The notes under the pieces are model-generated. The model worked only from the letters and a program-made list of their open reading frames with translations, searched no databases and was not told where the DNA came from. Shown one piece after another: positions 1-8,061 of a DNA stretch of 33,237 nucleotides (its first letter is position 1; every line of letters begins with the position of its first letter). Source of the DNA: an uncultured bacterium (GTDB taxonomy: Bacteria > Cyanobacteriota > Vampirovibrionia > Gastranaerophilales > Gastranaerophilaceae); assembly GCA_902777385.1 (NCBI GenBank), contig CACYTP010000018.1, positions 1-33,237 of the forward strand, written 5' to 3'. Position numbers and translations under genes: made by a program.

Positions 1-99
1 CTTGATACGGAACACTCTGCTCTTCAACAGGAATATGAATCAGCTAAAGCCGTTATTACAAAGAATACCGAAAGAACATTAAAGATGTATTCCGCTTAA
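1..99 (+). CDS. 3' end of a CDS, product unidentified
   Basis: The first 32 codons visible are open in frame 1 and end at TAA 97-99. The peptide is helical and charged (it includes EYESAKAVITKNTERT and ends KMYSA), which looks like the C-terminal coiled coil of a longer protein. It resembles the tails of a hook-associated-like hypothetical family I recall from gut Melainabacteria, but that is recognition only. The start lies outside the window. The 52 bases between its stop and the tRNA hold nothing I can identify. Confidence 0.6.
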   Translation, partial: LDTEHSALQQEYESAKAVITKNTERTLKMYSA

Positions 100-151
100 C
101 CCATAAATTATAAATATAAAGCATTTATATAAATAAAAGACAAAAGAAATT

Positions 152-224
152 TGCGCCTGGCGCGATTCGAACGCGCGACCTCTCCCTTAAAAGGGGATTG
201 CTCTACCGGCTGAGCTACAGGCGC
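152..224 (-). tRNA. tRNA-Lys (anticodon TTT)
   Basis: Read on the minus strand this folds as a complete cloverleaf. The acceptor stem is GCGCCTG/CAGGCGC with discriminator A at 152. The D arm is GCTC..GAGC. The anticodon loop is CTTTTAA, giving TTT on a stem ATCCC/GGGAG. The T arm is GCGCG-TTCGAAT-CGCGC. The 3' CCA is not encoded, so it must be added after transcription. It reads AAA and AAG lysine codons. Confidence 0.97.
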
Positions 225-284
225 AAATGCTTTTTAAGACTATTCAATTTCGACGTTCGACCCAATTGAGCCTCAACGAATACT

Positions 285-313
285 AATTTAGCAAGAACAA
301 AATTCAATGTCAA
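285..313 (-). promoter_or_regulatory. Promoter of tRNA-Lys
   Basis: On the minus strand there is a perfect -35 TTGACA (313-308), a 17-bp spacer and a -10 TAAATT (290-285). A TGC just before the -10 gives it extended -10 character. The predicted start is near 278, leaving a leader of about 50 nt before the mature tRNA 5' end at 224. Confidence 0.7.
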
Positions 314-429
314 TAGGCTTAGCTAAATTGTGTATTGTTAAATATTTTTAAATTTTTGATAATTTGTAAAAATTAGTCTAATATTCATATTACTGTTTGT
401 AAAGATTTTTTCTGCATGGTAGCAAAAAA

Positions 430-475
430 TATAATTCAGATGTATTTAACACATAGTTTGCATTTATAACAGGAG
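430..475 (+). promoter_or_regulatory. Possible -10 and ribosome binding site of the GT5-like gene
   Basis: A perfect TATAAT lies at 430-435, but I see no convincing -35 at normal spacing. AGGAG at 471-475 sits 7 nt before ATG 483 and fixes that start. Apart from the tRNA promoter on the other strand, the stretch 225-482 holds only AT-rich sequence. Confidence 0.35.
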
Positions 476-482
476 TCAGTTT

Positions 483-3344
483 ATGGGCATAAGTGTAGGT
501 AAAGTATCATTAAAAAACACACTCAATTTCAATGGTACATCGGATAATTCTGCTTCAAAAATCAGTAATACAGCATCCTTACTAAATAAACCAACAGATT
601 TGAATTCAACACCTGCTCAAAGCTATCCCGTAACCGACACGCAGCCTGCACAAACACAACAGACAAATACAACTGCTGACAAAAATTTTCTTAAAGACAA
701 TTTTGGATACATAAACGCAGGTTTGGCTCTTGTTTCACTTGGAGTTGCCTCATACGCAATAATAAAAAACGGCAATACAAAAAGTTTATATAACAACATA
801 AATTCTAAAATTGGTGACATTAATTCGCAATTTGGAATTATATCGGACAGATTGACTGAAGTCGCTGCTAAAAATTCTTCGATAGATGCAAAACTTACTG
901 CAGTTGAAAATACAGCACGCTCAAATGCGAACGAAGTTGACAAAGTAACAAGAGAGTTAGGTGACACAAAAAGATGGTACGATGGTTATCTATCCTCATT
1001 AAGTGAAGATATGAAAAGTATGCAGCTTTACAAAGCAATGGAAGCCGCACCTAAAGAAAGAAACTTAGGCAGTATTGACGGAATTCCTCTTCTTAGAAAT
1101 CTTAAAAATGACGGTTCTCCTATTGAACTAAGTAAAGGGCTTAAAACATGGCTCAGTGATGCAGCTGATATATTTATAAACAACAGAACAGACAGAATGC
1201 CTAAACCGAAGCCATTAACAAAAGATTCAACGATATGGTCTTTAACTTCGGAGTCTATCCCTGAAAAAGAAGGCGGTTTAGGAGAAGTACCTGTTCAAAT
1301 AGCTAAAAATTTAACGAAAGAATTTAACATTGACAATTATCTTGTAAGACCTGTCAGCTTAATACACGGAAAGTCAAAGCTTGAACAGGTAGGAAATGTT
1401 TACAAATACACTTATGATTTGGATAAACCTAAACATTTTGAAATAACATTAGACAAAGTTGCAGAATTTAATACACAAGCCTTCCGTAATGACAGAGTAG
1501 AAAACCAGACGGTTGAAGTGTTTGTGGGCAACGATCCAAGAGGATTTAAGCGTTTAATGTTCAAAAACAACGATTATTTTACAGCCAACGGATTATATAC
1601 TGATTCTCAAAAAGTTTCTGAAGCTGAAAGATATGCTTTCTTCTCAAAAGCTGTTTATGAATTTATGAAAATAAAAGCTGACCCAAATTCTCAGACATGC
1701 TTGAAAATATGTAATCCTGACAAATTTAAAGAAATAAAAACTCCTGATGCAATGATACTTAACGATTGGCACGCAGGAGCTATTGCTCCGTTATTGAGGT
1801 TAAAAGCTCCTTGCGAAGCTGAAATGAAAGAGTTATCATCCCGTGCTGCCGAGATGTTTAAGTCTATGAATCTGATAAATATCGACCACAATTTAGATTA
1901 TCAGGGTACGAGTTGGAAACATACCTCAGAAATTTTAAATACATTATTTGATAAATATGCATACGACATACATCAACATGCAAATACAGGTTTTGAATAT
2001 GATGCACTTAAAAAAGTTTTGGTAACGGATAATCAGGTAAATCTTGCGAATATGGGTGCATGCCTGTCAAACAAGATGAAACCTGTATCGCCGACATACG
2101 CAAATGAGCTTGCGGAGCAATCCGAAAGAAGCCACGCTATGCAGCACATCTGCAGCATAAGAAAAGAAAACGGAACACTACAGGGGGCAAGCAACGGCTG
2201 GGACAGAAGTGTAAATGAAGTAAGTCAGGCAAATATTGCAGGATTTATAAATTCAATAAACAGCGATAAGCTGACACTATTCCAAACCACATTGAGAAAC
2301 TTATCCGGAATATCTGACATACAAAGAGCTAAAATGGAAGAAGTACTTTCAGGAAAACTGGATGCCGGAAACCTCAGAACAAAAATTGAACAGTTAAGGG
2401 AAATCGGTTCTGAATGTATTAATACAGCACTTGAAGCTATGGAAGCAAAAGGTACAACAACATTAAGAGAATTTAAATCATATACACACGCAGACACAAC
2501 CGAACATATACTGCTTAACAGACACCACAATAAAGAAGTATTTATAGAATATCTGAAAAGCATGATTGAACATAACAAAAAGCGTGGAGATAACCTGTTC
2601 AATATTGGCGAAGCTGAACTAACGGATTTATCACATATCAAAACTGAAGATTTAGACAATACAATGGTTCTAAATATGGGTGTCAGATTTGTAAGTCAAA
2701 AAGGTGTAGATGTAGCTTGTAACGCTATTCGCAGGGTAATGAATGAATGGAGTACAAAATATCCTAATAAACCTAAACCTATTATCGTCATAGGCGGTGC
2801 TGACGGTGAAGGCGGAAAAATTAGAGCCATTGTGCAAAATCTTAAAAAAGAACTCGGATATGATATGGGTAAACAGCTTGTATGGCAGGACGGATACACC
2901 GCTAATAATATATTCCAGGCAGGCAGTGACTTCACACTATATTCAAGCCACTTTGAACCGGACGGGGCTAAATGGGAATCTTTATACAAAGGTACCCCTG
3001 TAATATGTACCCGTGTAGGCGGTCATGTTGACAGCGTAAATGACGGAGTCAACGGATTTTTAACCGGACGTACCGTTCCGCAAATTAAGTCAGGAACAGG
3101 TGACAATTACCAAGCATACCTAAATGAATTGAGCAATGACTTTACTGATGCAATATACAGAGCTGCCGATACATTCTATGATAAGCACGCCTACGCAGAT
3201 ATGATAAGACACGCTATAGACGGAGATCAAAGCTGGGTTATTAAAAATGAAGCCGGAGAAATCACAGGCGGAGCATTACTTGGTCACATGAAAGACTTAG
3301 GCTTTAACCTTAAAGATTTTACAAACATTAAATTAGCTGAATAA
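483..3344 (+). CDS. Membrane-anchored GT5 starch/glycogen synthase-like protein
   Basis: This 953-residue protein has a glycogen-synthase-type GT-B fold behind a long N-terminal extension. Residues 1-18 carry the lineage box ending NFNG. Residues 20-70 are Ser/Thr/Asn-rich. Residues about 76-95 form one hydrophobic segment, and about 101-185 look coiled-coil. GT5 motifs follow: KEGGL (262-266, the ADP/UDP-glucose loop), NDWHAG (427-432), a counterpart of the HNLAYQG loop (467-475), VSPTYA (535-540), RFVSQKG (735-741, with the conserved Arg and Lys) and HFEPDG (823-828). The family catalytic Glu is kept, but the usual Cys of FEPCG is Asp. Ordinary GlgA is about 480 residues; the excess is the N-terminal half plus a helical insertion near 580-725 between the two lobes. 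It probably transfers glucose from a nucleotide sugar, at or tethered to a membrane. The acceptor is unknown and activity is not certain. Confidence 0.75.
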   Translation: MGISVGKVSLKNTLNFNGTSDNSASKISNTASLLNKPTDLNSTPAQSYPVTDTQPAQTQQTNTTADKNFLKDNFGYINAGLALVSLGVASYAIIKNGNTKSLYNNINSKIGDINSQFGIISDRLTEVAAKNSSIDAKLTAVENTARSNANEVDKVTRELGDTKRWYDGYLSSLSEDMKSMQLYKAMEAAPKERNLGSIDGIPLLRNLKNDGSPIELSKGLKTWLSDAADIFINNRTDRMPKPKPLTKDSTIWSLTSESIPEKEGGLGEVPVQIAKNLTKEFNIDNYLVRPVSLIHGKSKLEQVGNVYKYTYDLDKPKHFEITLDKVAEFNTQAFRNDRVENQTVEVFVGNDPRGFKRLMFKNNDYFTANGLYTDSQKVSEAERYAFFSKAVYEFMKIKADPNSQTCLKICNPDKFKEIKTPDAMILNDWHAGAIAPLLRLKAPCEAEMKELSSRAAEMFKSMNLINIDHNLDYQGTSWKHTSEILNTLFDKYAYDIHQHANTGFEYDALKKVLVTDNQVNLANMGACLSNKMKPVSPTYANELAEQSERSHAMQHICSIRKENGTLQGASNGWDRSVNEVSQANIAGFINSINSDKLTLFQTTLRNLSGISDIQRAKMEEVLSGKLDAGNLRTKIEQLREIGSECINTALEAMEAKGTTTLREFKSYTHADTTEHILLNRHHNKEVFIEYLKSMIEHNKKRGDNLFNIGEAELTDLSHIKTEDLDNTMVLNMGVRFVSQKGVDVACNAIRRVMNEWSTKYPNKPKPIIVIGGADGEGGKIRAIVQNLKKELGYDMGKQLVWQDGYTANNIFQAGSDFTLYSSHFEPDGAKWESLYKGTPVICTRVGGHVDSVNDGVNGFLTGRTVPQIKSGTGDNYQAYLNELSNDFTDAIYRAADTFYDKHAYADMIRHAIDGDQSWVIKNEAGEITGGALLGHMKDLGFNLKDFTNIKLAE

Positions 3345-3400
3345 ATACTAATAACTGTTACAAAAAATACATTCCCATAACTTCTTTTTCATGTTTTTTG

Positions 3401-3406
3401 TATAAT
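3401..3406 (+). promoter_or_regulatory. -10 element upstream of the CNT transporter
   Basis: A perfect TATAAT lies 30 bp before the start codon at 3436, with AGAGGG as ribosome binding site at 3426-3431. No good -35 is present at 16-18 bp. A short leader of about 23 nt is implied. Confidence 0.4.
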
Positions 3407-3435
3407 CAGATTATAAACATTTTAAAGAGGGTTAT

Positions 3436-4716
3436 ATGAGCAGATTTTTTGGAATTTTTGGGATTGTATTTATATTTTTACTGGCATACTTGATGTCTAA
3501 CAATAAAAAAGCAATAAACTATAAAACCATTGGGACAGGATTTGCACTACAAGTATTGCTGGCAGTATTCATTTTTAAAGTACCATTTGGAAGAGCCTTG
3601 TTTATGAATATAGGTTTAGGCGTTCAAAAAATCCTTGATTTTGCAAAAGACGGAGGAAGCTTTGTCTTTGGTCCTCTGCTTAATAACACTAAACTTGCAG
3701 AAATATTCGGAATGGGTGCAAATGTATTTGCATTACAGTTAATATGCTCACTAATATTTATGATGATACTTGTAAACATACTGTATTATTACGGCATTAT
3801 GCAAAGAATTATACCAATTTTCGGAAAAGCTATGAACAAATTAATGTCTGTCAGCGGAGCAGAAGCTTTGTCTAATGTAGCCAGTGCATTTGTTGGTCAA
3901 ATATCGGCACAAATCATGATTAGACCTTATTTAGCAAAACTTACCCGTTCTGAATTACTTGCATCAATGGCAGGAAGTATGGCTTGTATATCGGGTGCGA
4001 CAATGCCGATTTATATTTCAATAGGAATTCCGGCACATTATTTGTTAGCATCATCAATAATGGCAGTTCCCGGAGCAATGATTATAGCAAAAATAATGTA
4101 TCCGGAAACACACACACCTGAAACAAGCGAGAATTTCTCAATAACATACAGCAAAAGAAGAAAACCATATATAAATGTATTTGATGCAATATCGGCAGGT
4201 GCATCAGAAGGGATGAAAGTTGCTATTAATATTGTTGCAATGATATTAGCACTTGTCGCCCTCGTTGCGATGATTGATTATATTTTAGGCGGAGCAGGTA
4301 ATTTAATTGTCAAATATCTGCATATAAATTTCGCAACCTTTGACTTAACACAGCTTTCACTAAAAATGATACTAGGCAAAATATTTGCAATATTTGCATA
4401 CCTTATGGGTTGTCCGATGAACGAATCAACAACAGTCGGAAGTCTTATGGGTACAAAACTTGTTTTAAATGAAATGGTTGCTTATGTTGATTTAACAAAT
4501 CTTCCGCAGCAATTATCTCAAAAAAGTTACCTTATTGCTTGTTTTGCTTTATGCAGTTTCGGGAACTTCGGTTCTATTGCAATCCAACTGGGAGGTATAG
4601 GAGAGCTTGCTCCAAACCAGAGAAAAAATCTTGCAAGATTAGGGGTAAGAGCATTAATAGCCGGAACTTTAGCCTGCTATCTTTCAGCAGCAATTGTAGG
4701 TATTTTATTTAATTAA
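3436..4716 (+). CDS. CNT (NupC-type) concentrative nucleoside transporter
   Basis: This 426-residue polytopic membrane protein has the complete CNT architecture. The N-terminal helices are followed by re-entrant motifs GQISAQ (154-159), RPYLAKLTRSEL (163-174), the YISIGIP segment, NEMVAY (345-350) and SFGNFGS (374-380), then the GELAPNQRKN loop and a final helix pair. These proteins import nucleosides with Na+ or H+. In the Vibrio cholerae CNT, ribose is held by a Glu, Asn and Ser that correspond to E346, N377 and S380 here. The base is read by a Gln-Thr-Glu triplet, which here is Gln155-Ile156-Ser157. The substrate may therefore differ from uridine. It stands alone, with its own -10 and ribosome binding site. 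Confidence 0.85.
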   Translation: MSRFFGIFGIVFIFLLAYLMSNNKKAINYKTIGTGFALQVLLAVFIFKVPFGRALFMNIGLGVQKILDFAKDGGSFVFGPLLNNTKLAEIFGMGANVFALQLICSLIFMMILVNILYYYGIMQRIIPIFGKAMNKLMSVSGAEALSNVASAFVGQISAQIMIRPYLAKLTRSELLASMAGSMACISGATMPIYISIGIPAHYLLASSIMAVPGAMIIAKIMYPETHTPETSENFSITYSKRRKPYINVFDAISAGASEGMKVAINIVAMILALVALVAMIDYILGGAGNLIVKYLHINFATFDLTQLSLKMILGKIFAIFAYLMGCPMNESTTVGSLMGTKLVLNEMVAYVDLTNLPQQLSQKSYLIACFALCSFGNFGSIAIQLGGIGELAPNQRKNLARLGVRALIAGTLACYLSAAIVGILFN

Positions 4717-4793
4717 GTATTGTAAAAAAATATATTACAAGCATAGTAAGAAAAGCTTTTTTATTTTATTATTTGACAATAAGGGATAATGAA

Positions 4794-6170
4794 ATGAAAA
4801 TATACGGCATAGCAAACAGCCCCACATTCGGCTACAATAAAAAACTTAATGAACAAGTACAGAAAAAGTTGAAAGATGAAGAATTATACGGCAAAGATCT
4901 TGAGCAGCGAGAGATTGCTCAGGAACTTCGAATATTGAACAAATCTGTTATGGAAATGGAGGACACCCTAAGAGAAGCAACAATGCTTAATAATAAAGAT
5001 TTAACGGAGTTCTATTCGGACATATTTGTAAACCAAAAAGTTGCGGTAGTAAAACAAATTGACAAAAAATATCCGTCAATGCACTACAAAATGAAAGAAT
5101 ATAATACCTACATACAGGAATTGGCAGAAGACGGTATCCCTGGGGAAGCAAAATGGATTTATGATTTGATTGGAAAACTTGATAGCACTTCTGACAAGGA
5201 AAACAATACAAAAGTTCAGACAACAGAAAAAGCGTCCAATGCCACAAAACCTAACAATACTCCGCAAGTTAAAGAAAAAAAGAAACGAGAACCGAATACA
5301 CTCGTAGAAGAATTTGTACCTTCAGAATTTTCTCCTAAAGATTTTTCAAGCATTGCAGGCATGGACAAAGAAAAAACAAAGATAAATAATATTTTAATTA
5401 CACCGTTAAAGAATCCTGAAATTGCAAGGCTGAATGAAATAGAATACGGCAAGAAAATGCCAAGAGGAATACTTCTATACGGGCCTCCGGGATGCGGTAA
5501 AACATACTTTATGGAAGCTATAGCTCAGGAAACCGGACTGCCAATGTTCAAGTTTAAAGTTTCAAAAGTGGGTTCAACATTTGTAAACGGCTCGTCAATT
5601 CAAACGCAGGAAGCTTATGATTATATAAAAGATATCGCAAAAGAATCAGGCAAACCTGTATTTATGATGATGGATGAAATGGAATCCCTGACTGCAAAGA
5701 GAGATTCTTCAGGCACTCATGCCGAAGGCAACAAACTGGTCAGCACGCTGCTCCAAATAATAGATCAGGCAAGAGGAGATAATATCATAATCCTTGGTGC
5801 AACAAACAACTTTGATCTTGTAGATGATGCAATAAGAAGCCGCCTGACATATAAAACTTATATTGGCTTACCTGACGACAACCAGAGACAAAATTTAATT
5901 ATTATGAGATTAAATCAATTTCCGAAAGGTATTGAATTAGCATCTTCCGCATCAGATATAGAAAAACTTGTTAACATGACAAGAGGCTTTTCTAACAGAG
6001 ATATAACCGTTCTGATAGATGATGCAACAGAAACCGCTATTAACGACAACCGCAGAAATGTCAAATTGGAAGATTTTATAATTCCAATACAGGAAAATCA
6101 AAACATGAAAGTTAAAGAAACTTTATATAAAGACCGCACAGCACAGGCTAAGATTGGCTTTACAAAATAG
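4794..6170 (+). CDS. AAA ATPase of the FtsH/Cdc48-like class, with N-terminal helical domain
   Basis: I start this at ATG 4794 (458 residues) because AAGGGA at 4781-4786 lies 7 nt upstream; a TTG at 4773 would add seven residues without a binding site. Residues 1-14 include the SPTFG form of the recurrent N-terminal box. Residues about 15-130 are charged and helical, followed by a Lys-rich linker (about 135-170). One AAA module follows: Walker A GPPGCGKT (230-237), Walker B MMMDE (291-295), sensor 1 ATNN (336-339), candidate arginine fingers R348 and R350, and a C-terminal helical lid (GFSNRD). There is no transmembrane segment and no HExxH protease site. It is probably an unfoldase or remodelling ATPase of unknown target. 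The DnaJ gene lies 60 bp downstream on the same strand. Confidence 0.8.
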   Translation: MKIYGIANSPTFGYNKKLNEQVQKKLKDEELYGKDLEQREIAQELRILNKSVMEMEDTLREATMLNNKDLTEFYSDIFVNQKVAVVKQIDKKYPSMHYKMKEYNTYIQELAEDGIPGEAKWIYDLIGKLDSTSDKENNTKVQTTEKASNATKPNNTPQVKEKKKREPNTLVEEFVPSEFSPKDFSSIAGMDKEKTKINNILITPLKNPEIARLNEIEYGKKMPRGILLYGPPGCGKTYFMEAIAQETGLPMFKFKVSKVGSTFVNGSSIQTQEAYDYIKDIAKESGKPVFMMMDEMESLTAKRDSSGTHAEGNKLVSTLLQIIDQARGDNIIILGATNNFDLVDDAIRSRLTYKTYIGLPDDNQRQNLIIMRLNQFPKGIELASSASDIEKLVNMTRGFSNRDITVLIDDATETAINDNRRNVKLEDFIIPIQENQNMKVKETLYKDRTAQAKIGFTK

Positions 6171-6195
6171 TCACAAAAATTTCTCCATGATAATG

Positions 6196-6223
6196 TTGAA
6201 AAAATTTATAACGTCATTATAAA
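6196..6223 (+). promoter_or_regulatory. Promoter of the dnaJ-like gene, implying a leaderless transcript
   Basis: TTGAAA (6196-6201), a 16-bp spacer and TATAAA (6218-6223). Initiation 6-8 nt downstream falls at 6229-6231, directly on the ATG at 6231. No Shine-Dalgarno sequence precedes that ATG. Confidence 0.45.
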
Positions 6224-6230
6224 TAAATAT

Positions 6231-7328
6231 ATGACAATAAAGTGTAAGAAAAATTATTATGATATTCTTGGAGTTACCCCTGACAGCGATAATGCAGAAG
6301 TAAAAACTTCTTACAGACATCTGGCAAGGATATACCACCCTGACGTAAATAAATCTCCCGAAAGCATCGAGAAATTCAAAGACATAATCGAAGCTTATGA
6401 AACACTGTCCGACGAAATCAAACGAAAACAGTATGATATGCTTAACGGATTTTACAAAACGCCTAACAAAGGGTTTGAAAAAAAATCCGAAACCAAGAAA
6501 GAAGACAAAAAACCTGAATTCAAAGAAACATCCTCTGCAAAATCCTCATCATTTGTTGAAAAAGAAAATAATAATGATAAAGAAGGAAAACAAACTCAAA
6601 ATAAGAAACAAGATATATATGAAACTTATACACAAAAATTTTTTAAGGATAAAGTTTCATCCATACTTGATGAAATAAGCAGGAAACACGCCGAAAAAGC
6701 ATCTAAAAGACAACCTAAAGACGGCGATGATGTACATACAGAGGTATCCATAACATTAACGGAAGCCGTTAGGGGATGCGAAAGGGTTTTAAACATAATG
6801 CATAAAGAATTATGTCCTCATTGCAGCGGCAGAAGATTTATAAATTCTTCAAAATGTCCAAAATGCGGAGGAACAGGAGTCTATCAAACCAACAGAAAAC
6901 TTACCGTAAAGATTCCGAAAGGAGTACGCAACAATTCAAAATTAAGACTTGCCGGAGAAGGTAATCCCGGATTTTTCGGCGGAAACAACGGAAATCTTTA
7001 CATTACAATAAAAGTCGAAAAAGATGAACACATGCAGCTTGACGGGAATAATGTGATTTATAAGCTTCCCATATCTCCGTTTGAAGCTGTATTAGGCTCA
7101 ATTGTAGAAGTACCTGCGTTTGATGGGAATATTAATCTTACAATTCCTCCAATGACACAATCAGGGCAGAAATTCAGAATAGCAAACAAAGGAATAATGA
7201 CAAACGGACAAGTTGGTGATATGATAATTTCAGTAGAAATTCAGCTGCCAAAAACACTTTCTGAAGACGAAGTTTCAATGTATACAAAGCTGAAAAAGAT
7301 GTCACAAAATTCCGTAAGAGATTATTAA
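6231..7328 (+). CDS. DnaJ-family co-chaperone with a half zinc domain
   Basis: This 365-residue Hsp40 would stimulate a DnaK ATPase and deliver unfolded clients. The J domain is at residues 8-72 with HPD at 36-38. The usual Gly/Phe region is replaced by a Lys/Glu/Ser-rich linker of about 85 residues (75-160). The zinc domain has only two CxxCxG motifs (C195/C198 and C209/C212), enough for one zinc, whereas classical DnaJ has four motifs and two zincs. The C-terminal beta-sandwich client domains follow (TVKIPKGVRNNSKLRLAGEG region, about 225-345). The end is about 20 residues shorter than classical DnaJ. It lies directly after an AAA ATPase and 1 bp before queE. It is more likely a specialised second J protein than the main DnaJ. 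Confidence 0.85.
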   Translation: MTIKCKKNYYDILGVTPDSDNAEVKTSYRHLARIYHPDVNKSPESIEKFKDIIEAYETLSDEIKRKQYDMLNGFYKTPNKGFEKKSETKKEDKKPEFKETSSAKSSSFVEKENNNDKEGKQTQNKKQDIYETYTQKFFKDKVSSILDEISRKHAEKASKRQPKDGDDVHTEVSITLTEAVRGCERVLNIMHKELCPHCSGRRFINSSKCPKCGGTGVYQTNRKLTVKIPKGVRNNSKLRLAGEGNPGFFGGNNGNLYITIKVEKDEHMQLDGNNVIYKLPISPFEAVLGSIVEVPAFDGNINLTIPPMTQSGQKFRIANKGIMTNGQVGDMIISVEIQLPKTLSEDEVSMYTKLKKMSQNSVRDY

Positions 7329-7329
7329 A

Positions 7330-8004
7330 TTGTCAAAAGTAAACATCAGAGAAATATTTTTATCGGTACAAGGAGAAGGTCCTTATGTTGGCGAACGCCA
7401 GTTATTTATCCGTTTTTGCAGCTGCAATTTAAATTGCCGTTATTGTGATACGGATTTTGAATTATCAAAATCAACAGAATATTCACCGCAAGAATTAATA
7501 ACAGAAATTAACAAATATGGGGAAAATTTAGTTCTTTCTCTGACAGGGGGCGAGCCTCTGGTATCAGTAGAGTTTTTATCCGATTTTTTACCCCTTGCAA
7601 AAGCCAACAGACACAAAATTTATCTTGAAACAAACGCTACTTTGCCTGAAAACTTAGAACAAATAATAAAATATACTGATGTTATTTCAGCTGATATTAA
7701 ACTTGAAAGTGCAACAGGTCAAAAACAAAACAAAGAGAATATAGAAAAATTTTTTAAAATTGCATCCTCTAAAGACACTTTTGCAAAAATAGTGTTTGAT
7801 AATCACATAACGGAAGAGGAAATTTTATTTGCAATAAAGACAGCCCAAACTAACAATATTTTAATTATCCTGCAACCCAAAATGGAAGGGAATAAATTTT
7901 CAGTCAGTACAAATTTTTGTGAAGAAATATTTGACAAATTTTATACAAAATACAACAGAGTTCGCATAATACCGCAAATGCACAAATTTCTGAACGTAAG
8001 ATAA
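7330..8004 (+). CDS. queE: 7-carboxy-7-deazaguanine synthase (radical SAM), queuosine pathway
   Basis: This 224-residue protein converts 6-carboxytetrahydropterin to 7-carboxy-7-deazaguanine, the ring-contraction step toward queuosine in tRNA. The N-terminus carries the QueE signature (FLSVQGEGPYVGERQLFIRF), then the radical SAM cluster motif C-NLN-C-RY-C followed by D, and the SAM-binding LTGGEPL. The start is TTG, one base after the dnaJ stop, so expression is probably coupled to dnaJ; the upstream purine run (AAGAG) is weak. No other queuosine gene is in the window. Confidence 0.92.
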   Translation: MSKVNIREIFLSVQGEGPYVGERQLFIRFCSCNLNCRYCDTDFELSKSTEYSPQELITEINKYGENLVLSLTGGEPLVSVEFLSDFLPLAKANRHKIYLETNATLPENLEQIIKYTDVISADIKLESATGQKQNKENIEKFFKIASSKDTFAKIVFDNHITEEEILFAIKTAQTNNILIILQPKMEGNKFSVSTNFCEEIFDKFYTKYNRVRIIPQMHKFLNVR

Positions 8005-8008
8005 TAAA

Positions 8009-8044
8009 TTGCAAATACGCTCAATTTATAGTAAAATTACTATA
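8009..8044 (+). promoter_or_regulatory. Promoter of def with an overlapping palindrome
   Basis: TTGCAA (8009-8014), a 17-bp spacer and TAAAAT (8032-8037). The -10 lies inside a perfect inverted repeat, TATAGTAA-AA-TTACTATA (8027-8044), which has the size and position of a repressor operator. A transcript would start near 8044, leaving a leader of about 18 nt with GCGAGG before ATG 8062. Confidence 0.5.
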
Positions 8045-8061
8045 GGCGAGGTAAATTAGTT

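Noticed and set aside
2225-2659. 144-codon ORF on the minus strand inside the GT5-like gene
   Set aside because: Shadow of the plus-strand gene: the plus frame shows family motifs on both sides, and this ORF has Ser/Leu-rich composition without motif or binding site.
3357-3374. Second HLR1-like site upstream of the CNT gene
   Set aside because: Only the first half-site (GTTACAAA) fits; the second half is out of register and mismatched.
4720-4740. TTGTAA...TTACAA inverted repeat after the CNT gene
   Set aside because: Six weak pairs with no T-run; not a terminator, and no second copy supports an operator.
4773-4778. TTGACA as a -35 for the AAA ATPase gene
   Set aside because: A -10 at proper spacing would fall inside the first codons, downstream of the ribosome binding site and start codon.
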